NCBI GenBank assembly: GCA_040217155.1
Contig: JAVJNS010000029.1
Span: 62,001 to 126,000, forward strand
DNA from: Pelagibius sp040217155
GTDB taxonomy: Bacteria > Pseudomonadota > Alphaproteobacteria > Kiloniellales > Kiloniellaceae
DNA: 64,000 nucleotides
Reading direction: 5' to 3'
Below the pieces are notes generated by a model. That model worked only from the letters and a program-made list of their open reading frames with translations, ran no database searches and was not told the origin of the DNA. Position 1 is the first letter of the stretch. Every line of letters starts with the position of its first letter. The translations under genes and the position numbers were made by a program. Positions 16,291 through 24,585 of this stretch are shown one piece after another.

Positions 16291-17195
16291 CCACGGTGAG
16301 CGATGCCCCCGAAGACAAGAAGATGCCGCTGCTCGATCACCTGATCGAACTGCGCCAGCGCCTGCTCTATTCCGTGGTGGCGCTGCTGGTGGTCTTTCTG
16401 GTGTGCTTCTTCTTCGCCGAGCAGATCTTCCAATACCTCGCCCAGCCCCTGGCCGACGTCATGATCGCCAACGACGTCGACGAGCGGTACCAGCGCATGA
16501 TCTTCACGGCGCTGACCGAGGTCTTCTTCACCTACGTGAAGGTCGCCTTCTTCGCCGCCGCCTTCATCTGCTTCCCGGTCTTCCTGGTGCAGTTCTGGCT
16601 GTTCGTCGCGCCGGGACTCTACAAGCACGAGAAGTCGGCGCTGGCGCCCTTCCTGGCCGCCACGCCCTTCCTGTTCTTCCTCGGCGGCGCGTTGGTCTAC
16701 TACATCATCTTCCCCTTTGCGGCTGAGTTCTTCATCGCCTTTCAGGTGCCGGCCGGCGAGGACACCCTGGCGATCGAGCTGGAGCCCAAGGTCAACGAGT
16801 ATCTCTCGCTGATGATGCAGCTCATCTTCGCCTTCGGGCTCTGTTTCCAGCTGCCGGTGATCATGACCCTCCTGGCGCGGGTCGGCCTCGCCACGTCCAA
16901 GGGCATGGCCGCCAAGCGCAAGTACGCCATCGTCGGCGTCTTCATCGTCGCGGCGATCTTCACGCCGCCGGACCCGGTCAGCCAGCTGAGCCTCGCCATC
17001 CCGATCATCCTGCTCTACGAGATCTCCATCGTCATGGCGCGCATGGTCGAGAAGAAGCGGGCCGAGGCGGCGGACGACGACGATGACGACTTCAACGACG
17101 ATCCGGGCGACGATTTCGGCGAAGATCCGGATGAAGGCCCCGATGGCGACGGCGCCCCGGAAGGCGGCGGCATGACGACGCCCGCCAAGACCTGA
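16287..17195 (+). CDS. tatC: Twin-arginine translocase subunit TatC
   Basis: A 302-residue polytopic protein with six membrane helices. Diagnostic elements: Leu-Asp-His-Leu-Ile-Glu-Leu-Arg-Gln-Arg-Leu near the N-terminus, and Phe-Val-Ala-Pro-Gly-Leu-Tyr-Lys-His-Glu-Lys in the first periplasmic-cytoplasmic region, both used for twin-arginine recognition. The C-terminus is an unusual Asp/Glu-run (about 260-302) that is soluble and not part of the core fold. Coupled to tatB by overlap; transcription probably ends in the 230-base gap before serS, though no clear hairpin is seen. Confidence 0.96.
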   Translation: MTTVSDAPEDKKMPLLDHLIELRQRLLYSVVALLVVFLVCFFFAEQIFQYLAQPLADVMIANDVDERYQRMIFTALTEVFFTYVKVAFFAAAFICFPVFLVQFWLFVAPGLYKHEKSALAPFLAATPFLFFLGGALVYYIIFPFAAEFFIAFQVPAGEDTLAIELEPKVNEYLSLMMQLIFAFGLCFQLPVIMTLLARVGLATSKGMAAKRKYAIVGVFIVAAIFTPPDPVSQLSLAIPIILLYEISIVMARMVEKKRAEAADDDDDDFNDDPGDDFGEDPDEGPDGDGAPEGGGMTTPAKT

Positions 17196-17354
17196 AGAGC
17201 TTTCACGCCACAGCGGCGGGTCTTGAGAAATTACTTTAGCTTCGCTGGATTTTCCGAGTCGGATGAGCGGCTTCGCCCCGAGACCTGCGGTGCCCGATGA
17301 AGCTAAGTGCCGGATTCCTGTGGCAAATCTTGGGCGAATCGGGGCAGTCGGGCG

Positions 17355-17384
17355 TGGACAGGGGCGCCGGCGGGGCCGTATAAG
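17355..17384 (+). promoter_or_regulatory. Candidate promoter for serS
   Basis: TGGACA (17355-17360) and TATAAG (17379-17384) are 18 bases apart, 42 bases before the serS ATG. Sequence inference only. Confidence 0.35.
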
Positions 17385-17425
17385 TGGCCCGATTCGCCTG
17401 CAACAACCCCGAGTCGCCTGGCCTT

Positions 17426-18730
17426 ATGTTCGACATCAAATGGATCCGTGAAGAGCCCGCCGCCTTCGACGCCGCGCTGCAGCGCCGCGGCCTGGCGCCG
17501 CTGTCGACGGAGGTTCTCGCGCTCGATGCCCGGCGCCGCGAGGCCCAGACCGACCTGCAGACTCTGCAGACCCGGCGCAACGAGGCCTCCAAGGCGATCG
17601 GCGAGGCCAAGCGCAAGGGCGAGGACGCCGCGGCGCTGATGGCCGAGGTCGCCGGCATCAAGGACCGGATGGCCGCCGCCGAAGACGGCGAGCGCCAGCT
17701 CGGCGACGACTTGCAGGACCTGTTGAGCGGCCTGCCCAACGCGCCGCTGCCGGATGTGCCCGTGGGCGAGGACGAAAGCGCCAACGTCTGCCTGCGCAGC
17801 CACCTGGAGCCGCGCCGGTTCAATTTCGCGCCCAAGGAGCACTACGAACTCGGCGAGGCGCTGAACCTGCTCGATTTCGAGACGGCGGCCAAGCTGTCCG
17901 GCGCCCGCTTCGCGATCATGCGCGGCAAGGTCGCCCGCCTGCATCGCGCGCTGGCCCAGTTCATGCTCGACCTGCACACTACCGAGCACGGCTACGTGGA
18001 GACGGCGCCGCCCTTGCTGGTGCGCGATGAGGTGCTCTACGGCACCGGCCAGTTGCCGAAGTTCGCCGAGGACCTGTTCAAGACCACCCACGGCCTGTGG
18101 CTGATCCCCACCGCCGAGGTGCCGCTGACCAACCTGGTGGCCGGCGAGATCGTCGCCGAGGAGGCGCTGCCGCTGCGGGTGACGGCGCTGACGCCGTGCT
18201 TTCGCTCGGAGGCCGGATCGGCCGGACGCGACACCCGCGGCATGCTGCGCCAGCACCAGTTCGACAAGGTCGAACTGGTCTCGGTCACCACGCCGGAGAC
18301 GTCGGCCGAGGAGCTTGAGCGCATGGTCGGCTGCGCGGAGGAGGTGCTGAAGCGCCTCGGCCTGCCCTATCGCACCATGGTGCTGTCGAGCGGCGACATG
18401 GGGTTCGCCGCCGCCAAGACCTACGACGTCGAGGTCTGGCTGCCCGGCCAGGACGCCTACCGCGAGATTTCCAGCTGCTCCAACTGCCTCGACTTCCAGG
18501 CCCGGCGCATGAAGGCGCGCTACCGTCCGGCCCAGGGCGGCAAGGGAGGCGGCAAGGGGGGAGACAAAGGCCCGCGCTTCGTGCACAGCCTCAACGGCTC
18601 CGGCGTGGCGGTCGGGCGCTGCCTTATCGCGGTGATGGAAAACTACCAGCAGGCCGACGGCAGCATCGAAGTGCCCGAGGCGCTGCGGCCCTATATGGGC
18701 GGCCTCGAGGTGATTGCCGCCGATGGTTAA
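17426..18730 (+). CDS. serS: Seryl-tRNA synthetase
   Basis: A 434-residue class II synthetase. It has an N-terminal coiled-coil arm (about 30-105) that grips the tRNA variable loop, then Thr-Ala-Glu-Val-Pro-Leu-Thr-Asn, motif 2 Phe-Arg-Ser-Glu-Ala-Gly-Ser-Ala-Gly-Arg-Asp-Thr-Arg-Gly, and motif 3 Asn-Gly-Ser-Gly-Val-Ala-Val-Gly-Arg. Between Ala-Arg-Tyr-Arg-Pro and Phe-Val-His-Ser-Leu-Asn an insertion of Gly/Lys repeats (about residues 369-384) replaces the usual shorter loop. ATG 17426 (Met-Phe-Asp-Ile-Lys) is the family start. The next gene, surE, begins inside its last codons. Confidence 0.96.
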   Translation: MFDIKWIREEPAAFDAALQRRGLAPLSTEVLALDARRREAQTDLQTLQTRRNEASKAIGEAKRKGEDAAALMAEVAGIKDRMAAAEDGERQLGDDLQDLLSGLPNAPLPDVPVGEDESANVCLRSHLEPRRFNFAPKEHYELGEALNLLDFETAAKLSGARFAIMRGKVARLHRALAQFMLDLHTTEHGYVETAPPLLVRDEVLYGTGQLPKFAEDLFKTTHGLWLIPTAEVPLTNLVAGEIVAEEALPLRVTALTPCFRSEAGSAGRDTRGMLRQHQFDKVELVSVTTPETSAEELERMVGCAEEVLKRLGLPYRTMVLSSGDMGFAAAKTYDVEVWLPGQDAYREISSCSNCLDFQARRMKARYRPAQGGKGGGKGGDKGPRFVHSLNGSGVAVGRCLIAVMENYQQADGSIEVPEALRPYMGGLEVIAADG

Positions 18731-19505
18731 GGGAGCGCTCAATCTCAGGAAGGCGCGGGTACTGGTCACCAACGATGACGGCATTCACGCGCCGGGCCTG
18801 AAGCTGCTGGAGAAGGTCGCCAAGACCTTCAGCGACGACGTCTGGGTGGTGGCGCCGGAAACTGAGCAGTCGGCCACCAGCCACTCGCTGACCCTGCGCC
18901 GGCCGCTGCGCCAGCGCCGCCTCGGCCCCAAGCGCTATTCGGTCGACGGCACGCCGACCGACTGCGTGCTCATCGCCCATCACCAGATCCTCGCGGACCA
19001 TCCGCCCGATCTGGTGCTCTCGGGCATCAACGACGGCGGCAATCTGGGCGAGGACGTGACCTACTCCGGCACCGTGGCGGCGACCATGGAGGCGGCGCTG
19101 CTCGGCGTCCGCGCCATCGCCTTCAGCCAGCAGCGCAAGGCCGACGGGGTGCCGCGCTGGAAGGTGGCGGAGACCTACCTGGCGGGCATCGTGCGCCGCC
19201 TCGCCAAGATGGACTGGGCGAAGGACGTGCTGGTCAACGTGAACTTCCCGTCGGTGGCGCCGGATGAGGTGACCGGCATCCACATCTGCCGGCAGGGCCG
19301 GCGCGACCAGGGCACCTCGGTGACCGAGGGTGAGGATCCGTCCGGGCGCAAGTTCGTGTGGATCGGCGGCTATCAGGTCGACGATTCGCGGGACAGCGAC
19401 ACCGATCTGGCGGTCACCCTGCGCGGCGGCATCGCCGTGACACCCTTGCACCTGGACCTGACGCACCGGGGAACGATGAAGAAGATGCAGGGGATCTTCG
19501 GCTGA
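18723..19505 (+). CDS. surE: 5'/3'-nucleotidase SurE
   Basis: A 260-residue phosphatase of the SurE family. Val-Thr-Asn-Asp-Asp-Gly-Ile (metal-binding Asp18, Asp19), Pro-Glu-Thr-Glu-Gln-Ser-Ala and Ser-Gly-Ile-Asn-Asp-Gly-Gly-Asn-Leu-Gly-Glu-Asp are the metal and substrate loops. It removes phosphate from nucleoside monophosphates. ATG 18723 overlaps serS by eight bases; a TTG nine bases upstream is less likely. Its stop overlaps the pcm ATG by one base, reproducing the classical surE-pcm-nlpD order. Confidence 0.95.
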   Translation: MVKGALNLRKARVLVTNDDGIHAPGLKLLEKVAKTFSDDVWVVAPETEQSATSHSLTLRRPLRQRRLGPKRYSVDGTPTDCVLIAHHQILADHPPDLVLSGINDGGNLGEDVTYSGTVAATMEAALLGVRAIAFSQQRKADGVPRWKVAETYLAGIVRRLAKMDWAKDVLVNVNFPSVAPDEVTGIHICRQGRRDQGTSVTEGEDPSGRKFVWIGGYQVDDSRDSDTDLAVTLRGGIAVTPLHLDLTHRGTMKKMQGIFG

Positions 19506-20188
19506 TGGCGGCGTCGCGCAAAATCCGTCTGATCATGGAATTGCGCCGCGCGGGGATCGCGGACACCGAGGTTCTCTCCGCCATCGAGCGCATTCCGCGC
19601 GAAGCCTTCACGCCGGAAAGCTTCCGTCACCAGGCCTACGAGAACATGGCGATCCCCATCGGCCAGGGCCAGACCCTCAGCCAGCCGCAGGTGGTCGCCC
19701 TGATGACCCAGGCGCTGCGCGCCAGCCGCCGCACCAAGGTGCTGGAGGTCGGCACCGGCTCCGGCTATCAGGCGGCGGTGCTGTCGCGGCTGTGCCGCCG
19801 GGTCTACACCATCGAGCGCTTCAAGGAACTGTTGCGGATCGCCGAGCGGCGCTTCGGCGAACTGCGGCTGCACAACATCACGACCCGCCACGGCGACGGC
19901 TGGAAGGGCTGGCGCGAGCAGGCGCCTTTCGACCGCATCATCGTGACCGCCGCCGCCGCGGACATTCCCGGCGTCCTGGTCGATCAACTGGCCGAGGGCG
20001 GGCTCATGGTCCTGCCGGTGGGCAAGACCTCGCGCGACCAGGCCCTGCTGCGCCTGACGCGGACCGCCGATGGCTTTACCGAAGAGCACTTGAGCGACGT
20101 GCGTTTTGTGCCGCTGGTGGAGGGGGTGCCGGGCGAGGCCGCCGCCCCGCCGCCGGGCCTGGCCCAGCGCTCCGGAGGACTCGCATGA
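19505..20188 (+). CDS. pcm: Protein-L-isoaspartate O-methyltransferase
   Basis: A 227-residue SAM-dependent methyltransferase. Gly-Gln-Gly-Gln-Thr-Leu-Ser-Gln-Pro (residues 53-61) is the isoaspartate-site motif and Val-Leu-Glu-Val-Gly-Thr-Gly-Ser-Gly-Tyr-Gln-Ala-Ala the SAM-binding motif I. The enzyme starts repair of isomerised aspartyl residues in aged proteins. A longer upstream frame exists but ATG 19505 matches the family N-terminus and overlaps the surE stop; the stop in turn overlaps the next ATG (20185). Confidence 0.96.
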   Translation: MAASRKIRLIMELRRAGIADTEVLSAIERIPREAFTPESFRHQAYENMAIPIGQGQTLSQPQVVALMTQALRASRRTKVLEVGTGSGYQAAVLSRLCRRVYTIERFKELLRIAERRFGELRLHNITTRHGDGWKGWREQAPFDRIIVTAAAADIPGVLVDQLAEGGLMVLPVGKTSRDQALLRLTRTADGFTEEHLSDVRFVPLVEGVPGEAAAPPPGLAQRSGGLA

Positions 20189-21414
20189 ACAAGAGACGCC
20201 CCTGGACGGCGGCCGTCGTCCTCGCCGCAACCGGCTTGCTGCTGAGCGCCTGCCTGGCGCCGCCGAGTTATCGGCCGGTCGGCTTCGTGACGCCCAAGGA
20301 CCCGCCCGGCCTGCCGCAGCGCAAGCCGCCGCCGCCCGCCGACTTCGCCGCCTGGGAGGCGCCGCTGGAGACCGCCGCCGCCGCCGTGCAGGCCGAACCC
20401 GGCGTCATCGACGTCGAAGTGCAGCAACTGGCGCCTCAGGCCGTCAGCGAGAGAGCTCTGGAACCGCAGCTGCTGCCGGCGGCGAAGCCGGTGCGTCAGG
20501 GGAGTGTACAGCAGGCGTCGCTGCAGACGGCCGCCGCGGCGCCCGCCGGCGGCGGCTACGTGGTGGCCCAGGGTGACAGCCTCTACGGCATCGCCCGGCG
20601 CTTCGGCCTGCCGATCCGCGCGGTCATCGACGCCAACCGGATGCAGCCGCCCTATGCGCTGCGCATCGGCCAGCGCCTGGCGATCCCGGACGCCCAGGTG
20701 CACGAGGTGGCGCCCGGCGACACGGTCTTCAACATCGCCCAGCGTTACAACGTCGACCGCAGCGAACTGGTCCGGCTCAACGGCATCGAGGCGCCCTACA
20801 GCATCCCTCTGGGGCAGAAACTGATTCTGCCGACGCCCGACTCGGCGGCGGAACCGGCGGCCATGGCGGTCGCCTACAACCCGGCGCCGGACACGGCGTT
20901 GGCGGCGGAGTCCGCTCCACCCCCAGCAGCCGAAGCGCCCCAGCCGGCACGCAGCACGGCGGCACGCAGCACGGCGGCAACGCGGGCGGCCCTGGCCAAG
21001 CTGCCGCCGCGCGCCGGCGCGACCTTCCTGTGGCCGGTCCAGGGCACCCTGCTGTCGCCCTTCGGTGCCAAGGAAGGCGGCGAGCACAACGACGGCATCA
21101 ACATCGCCGCGCCGCGCGGCACGACGGTGCGCGCCGCCGAGAACGGCGTGGTGGCCTATGCCGGCGATGAACTGAAGGGCTTCGGCAAGCTGCTGCTGGT
21201 CAAGCACGACGGCGGCTGGGTCACCGCCTATGCCCACAACGACGATCTGCTGGTCGGGCCCGGGGACAGCGTGCGGCGCGGTCAGTCCATCGCGCGGGTC
21301 GGCAGCAGCGGCAATGTCGATCGCCCGCAGCTGCACTTCGAGGTGCGCCGCGGGACGAAAGCCGTCAATCCGGAAACCCAACTGGCGCCGCGCACGGCCT
21401 CGGCCAGCAACTAG
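20185..21414 (+). CDS. NlpD/DipM-like lipoprotein: two LysM domains and degenerate M23 domain
   Basis: A 409-residue lipoprotein precursor. The signal ends in Leu-Leu-Leu-Ser-Ala-Cys (lipobox). Two LysM domains follow (about 125-170 and 172-215; Gly-Asp-Ser-Leu-Tyr-Gly-Ile-Ala and Gly-Asp-Thr-Val-Phe-Asn-Ile-Ala), then a Pro/Ala linker and a C-terminal LytM/M23 domain (about 280-400). At the first zinc motif the family His-x-Gly-x-Asp reads Asn-Asp-Gly-Ile-Asn, so both ligands are replaced by Asn, although the later His-Asn-Asp and Leu-His-Phe-Glu-Val are kept. As with E. coli NlpD, it is therefore probably a non-catalytic activator of an amidase in daughter-cell separation. Position after pcm supports the NlpD assignment. 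Confidence 0.9.
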   Translation: MNKRRPWTAAVVLAATGLLLSACLAPPSYRPVGFVTPKDPPGLPQRKPPPPADFAAWEAPLETAAAAVQAEPGVIDVEVQQLAPQAVSERALEPQLLPAAKPVRQGSVQQASLQTAAAAPAGGGYVVAQGDSLYGIARRFGLPIRAVIDANRMQPPYALRIGQRLAIPDAQVHEVAPGDTVFNIAQRYNVDRSELVRLNGIEAPYSIPLGQKLILPTPDSAAEPAAMAVAYNPAPDTALAAESAPPPAAEAPQPARSTAARSTAATRAALAKLPPRAGATFLWPVQGTLLSPFGAKEGGEHNDGINIAAPRGTTVRAAENGVVAYAGDELKGFGKLLLVKHDGGWVTAYAHNDDLLVGPGDSVRRGQSIARVGSSGNVDRPQLHFEVRRGTKAVNPETQLAPRTASASN

Positions 21415-21456
21415 CGACGGCCTGCGCAAAGCCCGCGGCGGCAGGGAGACACAGGC

Positions 21457-21783
21457 ATGCACGTGGTGATCTTCGAAGTGCGTCCCAAGCCGGGTCGGAA
21501 GAGCGACTATCTCGACATTGCCGCCAAGCTGCGCCCCGAACTGGAGAAAATCGAGGGCTTTGTCTCGGTCGAGCGCTTCGCCAGCCTGAGCGACGAGGGC
21601 AAGATTCTCTCGCTGTCGTTCTGGCGCGACGAGGCGGCGGTCATCCGCTGGCGCGAACACGCCGAGCATCAGGCGGCGCAGGGCAGGGGCCGCCGTGAGA
21701 TCTTCGAAGACTACCGAATTCGTGTCGCCGGGGTCATTCGCGACTACGGTCTCCACGACCGCGACGAGTCGCCGCGGCCGTGA
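21457..21783 (+). CDS. Antibiotic biosynthesis monooxygenase (ABM) fold protein
   Basis: A 108-residue protein of the dimeric alpha/beta-barrel ABM family (Val-Ile-Phe-Glu-Val-Arg-Pro at the start, Gly-Phe-Val-Ser-Val-Glu-Arg-Phe, Leu-Ser-Phe-Trp-Arg-Asp-Glu-Ala-Ala-Val, Trp-Arg-x-His-Ala-Glu-His). Some relatives oxidise quinones or degrade haem, but this branch is functionally undefined, so no reaction is assigned. ATG 21457 follows a GGGAGACACAGGC ribosome site. The following gene, 49 bases on, is an oxidoreductase; the pair and the broken LacI gene look like an accessory patch inside a conserved core block. Confidence 0.82.
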   Translation: MHVVIFEVRPKPGRKSDYLDIAAKLRPELEKIEGFVSVERFASLSDEGKILSLSFWRDEAAVIRWREHAEHQAAQGRGRREIFEDYRIRVAGVIRDYGLHDRDESPRP

Positions 21784-21831
21784 CCGACAGGCCCGCCTGA
21801 TCATCCGGACGAAGCGGGAGGCGATGCAGCG

Positions 21832-22968
21832 ATGAACGACGTCGGAATAGGCCTGATCGGGACCGGGTTCATGGGCAAGATCCATGCCCTGGCCTATCGC
21901 GCGGCGGGCGCCGTCATGGGCGATCTCCCACGTTGCCGCCTGGAGTTGCTGTGTGACACGCCGGCGGAGAAAGCCGCGCAGATGGCGGCGCAGCTCGGCT
22001 TCGACCGGGGCACCGATGACTGGCGCCGTCTGGTCGAAGACCCCAGGGTCGACGTCGTGTCGATCACCACGCCGAACGCCCTGCATCACCAGATCGCGCT
22101 CGCCGCTTTGAGCCAGGGAAAGCACGTCTACTGCGAAAAGCCGATGGCCCTGACGCTGGAGCAGGCGCGCGAGATGGCGGAAGCGGCGCGGGCTGCCGGC
22201 GCGCGCACCCTGGTCGGCTACAACTACATCAAGAATCCCGCCTTCCTGCATGCCCGGCGCCTTATCGCCGACGGCCGCATCGGCCGTGTCGTTCACCTGC
22301 GCGGTTGGGTGGACGAAGACTACCAGGCCGATCCTGACCTGCCGTGGACCTGGCGCGCCAGTCTGGCGGAGGCGGGGCTCGGCGCCCTGGGCGATCTCGG
22401 CTGCCATCTCGTTTCCATGGCCTACGGCTTGGCCGGGCCGATCCACAGCCTCATTGCCGAGACCCAGATCATCCATGAGACGCGCGCGCTCTCAGACGGC
22501 AGCGGCAGAGCCGCGGTCGAGAACGAGGACACCGCCACGGCGCTGGTGCGCTTCGCCGGCGGCGCCCAGGGCTCGCTCGCGGCATCGCGCTCGGCCTGGG
22601 GCCGGAAGAACCGGCTGGACTGGGAGGTGCATGGCACCGAGGGCATGATCGCTTTCGCCCAGGAACGCATGAACGAACTGCAGCTCTACGAGAACCGTGG
22701 GCCGAAAGCCGAGCAGGGTTTCCGCACCATCTTGAGCGGCCCCCTGCATCCGCCCTACGACCGCTTCTGCCCGGCGCCGGGGCATCAGTTGGGCGTTCTG
22801 GACCTCAAGACCATCGAAGTCTCGGAGTTGCTGCGCGCCCTAGCGTCCGGCCTGGAGGCCTATCCCAATTTCACCGACGCGCTGGAATTCGAAGCCGTCA
22901 TTCACGCGATCGCCGCGAGCGCGCGCGGCGGGCGCCGGGTAACGCTCGCGAACGGCGGCTTCGCGTAG
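21832..22968 (+). CDS. Gfo/Idh/MocA family oxidoreductase
   Basis: A 378-residue NAD(P)-dependent sugar/inositol-type dehydrogenase. The N-terminal Rossmann motif Gly-Leu-Ile-Gly-Thr-Gly-Phe-Met-Gly, Cys-Glu-Lys-Pro-Met-Ala-Leu-Thr (catalytic Lys of the EKP motif) and the Gly-Asp-Leu-Gly-Cys-His segment with its His mark the family. Substrates include sugars, inositols and derivatives; the specific one cannot be read. ATG 21832 has a GGGAGGCGATGCAGCG ribosome region. Downstream lies a fragment of a LacI-type regulator, which may once have controlled this gene. Confidence 0.92.
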   Translation: MNDVGIGLIGTGFMGKIHALAYRAAGAVMGDLPRCRLELLCDTPAEKAAQMAAQLGFDRGTDDWRRLVEDPRVDVVSITTPNALHHQIALAALSQGKHVYCEKPMALTLEQAREMAEAARAAGARTLVGYNYIKNPAFLHARRLIADGRIGRVVHLRGWVDEDYQADPDLPWTWRASLAEAGLGALGDLGCHLVSMAYGLAGPIHSLIAETQIIHETRALSDGSGRAAVENEDTATALVRFAGGAQGSLAASRSAWGRKNRLDWEVHGTEGMIAFAQERMNELQLYENRGPKAEQGFRTILSGPLHPPYDRFCPAPGHQLGVLDLKTIEVSELLRALASGLEAYPNFTDALEFEAVIHAIAASARGGRRVTLANGGFA

Positions 22969-23010
22969 CCCGCCCGTGCTGCGGCGGCGCGGCGCCTAGT
23001 AAAACCGGCT

Positions 23011-23529
23011 GAGACTGCGTGCGGCCTCGGCGGCGCCATGGTGGCCCGCCTCCTGGCCCGCGCCGGACGGCGTCGCCTGGCCTATATCGGCAAAAAATCG
23101 CGGACTTTCTCCGACCGCAGCCGCCACCGAGGCTTCTGCGAGGAACTGCAGCGGCTCGGCCTCACGCTTCACGCCAAGGAGGCCGAAGAGACGACTTATG
23201 AAGGCGGCCGCACGGCGGCCTCCAAACTGCTGTCGTCTCAGGAACCGCCGGACGCGGTCTTTTGCTTCAACGACACCATGGCCTTCGGGGCGTTGCAGGC
23301 CGCCCGCGAGCTGAAGCTTCGGGTGCCCGAGGACGTGGCGGTTGTCGGCTTCGACAATCAACCGATGGCAAGTTGGCACGCCTTCGAGTTGACCACTGTC
23401 GGCTATGATCCGAAGGCTCTGGCCCAACTGGTGACCAGGAAGATCCTCGAAGCCCTCGAAGGCGACGAGATCGTGCCCAATTCCTACTACCTGGAGCCGC
23501 GGCTTATCGTGCGCCGGACCGCCCCTTAG
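23011..23529 (+). pseudogene. LacI-family regulator, N-terminally truncated remnant
   Basis: Only the C-terminal half of the effector domain is left: Arg-Arg-Leu-Ala-Tyr-Ile-Gly, Gly-Phe-x-Glu-Glu-Leu, Asp-Ala-Val-Phe-Cys-Phe-Asn-Asp-Thr-Met-Ala, Gly-Ala-Leu-Gln-Ala, Val-Ala-Val-Val-Gly-Phe-Asp-Asn and the usual C-terminal Glu-Pro-Arg-Leu-Ile-Val-Arg. Similarity to the family continues in frame a few residues upstream of the ATG at 23038, to about 23011, then stops. Only 69 bases separate that ATG from the preceding gene, too short for the missing helix-turn-helix and first half of the sensor. A GGAG-less ATG at 23038 could still make a 163-residue protein, but it could not bind DNA. Stop overlaps the convergent DUF815 stop. 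Confidence 0.8.
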
Positions 23530-24413
23530 TCCTCCAACCGCCTGCCGAGCCGTCCGGCGAGGTCCTGGATGTACTGCCAGGCGACGCGGCCGGAGCGGCC
23601 GCCGCGGGTGACCGACCACTCTTTGGCCTCGGCGCGCAGCTTCTCGTTGGGCAGGTCGAGGCCGTAGCGCCTGGCATAGCCCTCGATCATCGCGAAGTAG
23701 GTGTCCTGGTCGCAGTTGTGGAACCCGAGCCAGAGCCCGAAGCGGTCCGACAGGCTGACCTTTTCCTCCACCGCTTCGGAGGCGTGGATGGCGGTCGAGC
23801 GCTCGTTTTCGATCATGTCGCGCGGCATCAGGTGGCGGCGGTTGGAGGTGGCGTAGAACAGCACGTTGTCCGGCCGGCCCTCGATGCCGCCTTCCAGCAC
23901 CGCCTTCAGCGACTTGTAGCTGGCGTCCTCGCCGTCGAAACTGAGGTCGTCGCAGAACAGCACGGTGGGACGGGTGCCGCCGCGCAAGTGCGTGAGCAGC
24001 CGCGGCAGGCTGGGAATGTCTTCGCGGTGGATCTCCACCAGGGCGAGGCGGGTAGCGCCGCCTTGACCCTGGGCGAGGTCGTCGTTCACCTTGGCGTGGA
24101 CCGCCTTGACCAGGGAGCTCTTGCCGGCGCCGCGCGCGCCCCACAGCAGGGCGTTGTTGGCGGGCAGGCCCGCGGCGAAACGGCGGGTGTTCTGGTAGAG
24201 CGTTTCGGCCTGGCGACTTATGCCTTGCAGAAGCGCGATATCGACCCGATTTACATGGTGTACCGGATCCAGCCGGTCATGTTCCGGGTTCCAGACGAAG
24301 GCGTCGGCGCCCGCCAGCGTGACCGCCGAAGAGGGCGTCGGGGCGAGTCGCTCCAAAGCCTCCGCGATGCGCTGGAGAACCGGGTCGAGGTTGTCACGAT
24401 CGGGGCTGCTCAT
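23526..24413 (-). CDS. DUF815 family AAA+ ATPase
   Basis: A 295-residue P-loop protein: Walker A Gly-Ala-Arg-Gly-Ala-Gly-Lys-Ser-Ser, Walker B Val-Leu-Phe-Cys-Asp-Asp-Leu-Ser-Phe, sensor-like Tyr-Ala-Thr-Ser-Asn-Arg-Arg, and Ser-Asp-Arg-Phe-Gly-Leu-Trp-Leu-Gly-Phe. These elements define the DUF815 family of AAA+ proteins, widespread but uncharacterised. The N-terminal 70 residues are helical without known domain. It is divergent from yajC, an arrangement frequent in alphaproteobacteria, and convergent (4-base stop overlap) with the LacI remnant. Confidence 0.9.
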   Translation of the reverse strand: MSSPDRDNLDPVLQRIAEALERLAPTPSSAVTLAGADAFVWNPEHDRLDPVHHVNRVDIALLQGISRQAETLYQNTRRFAAGLPANNALLWGARGAGKSSLVKAVHAKVNDDLAQGQGGATRLALVEIHREDIPSLPRLLTHLRGGTRPTVLFCDDLSFDGEDASYKSLKAVLEGGIEGRPDNVLFYATSNRRHLMPRDMIENERSTAIHASEAVEEKVSLSDRFGLWLGFHNCDQDTYFAMIEGYARRYGLDLPNEKLRAEAKEWSVTRGGRSGRVAWQYIQDLAGRLGRRLED

Positions 24414-24524
24414 CTATGCTCCAAAGAACGTATCACAACAGGCTGAAATTGGCCGCAAAACCTATTGCGGCGCGGCCAAGCGGTCAAGGCGCTGAATTGG
24501 GCGCCGTGGAGGCCTCCGGTGGCG

Positions 24525-24552
24525 TTGCAATTCGTACGCTTGCCGTTATAGT
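24525..24552 (+). promoter_or_regulatory. Sigma-70-type promoter for yajC-secDF
   Basis: TTGCAA (24525-24530) and TATAGT (24547-24552), 16 bases apart, end 33 bases before the yajC ATG; GAGGA stands at the expected ribosome-site distance. Sequence inference only. Confidence 0.5.
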
Positions 24553-24585
24553 CCGCCGGTCTGACTGCTCCGAAGAGGATTAAGT

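Noticed and set aside
17231..17305. Imperfect inverted repeat between tatC and serS as terminator
   Set aside because: Arms (ACTTTAGCTTCG / TGAAGCTAAGT) are over 50 bases apart with mismatches and no U-run.
19984..22476. Minus-strand ORF of 830 codons over pcm, nlpD-like and oxidoreductase genes
   Set aside because: It spans three well-supported plus-strand genes and shows shadow-type composition.
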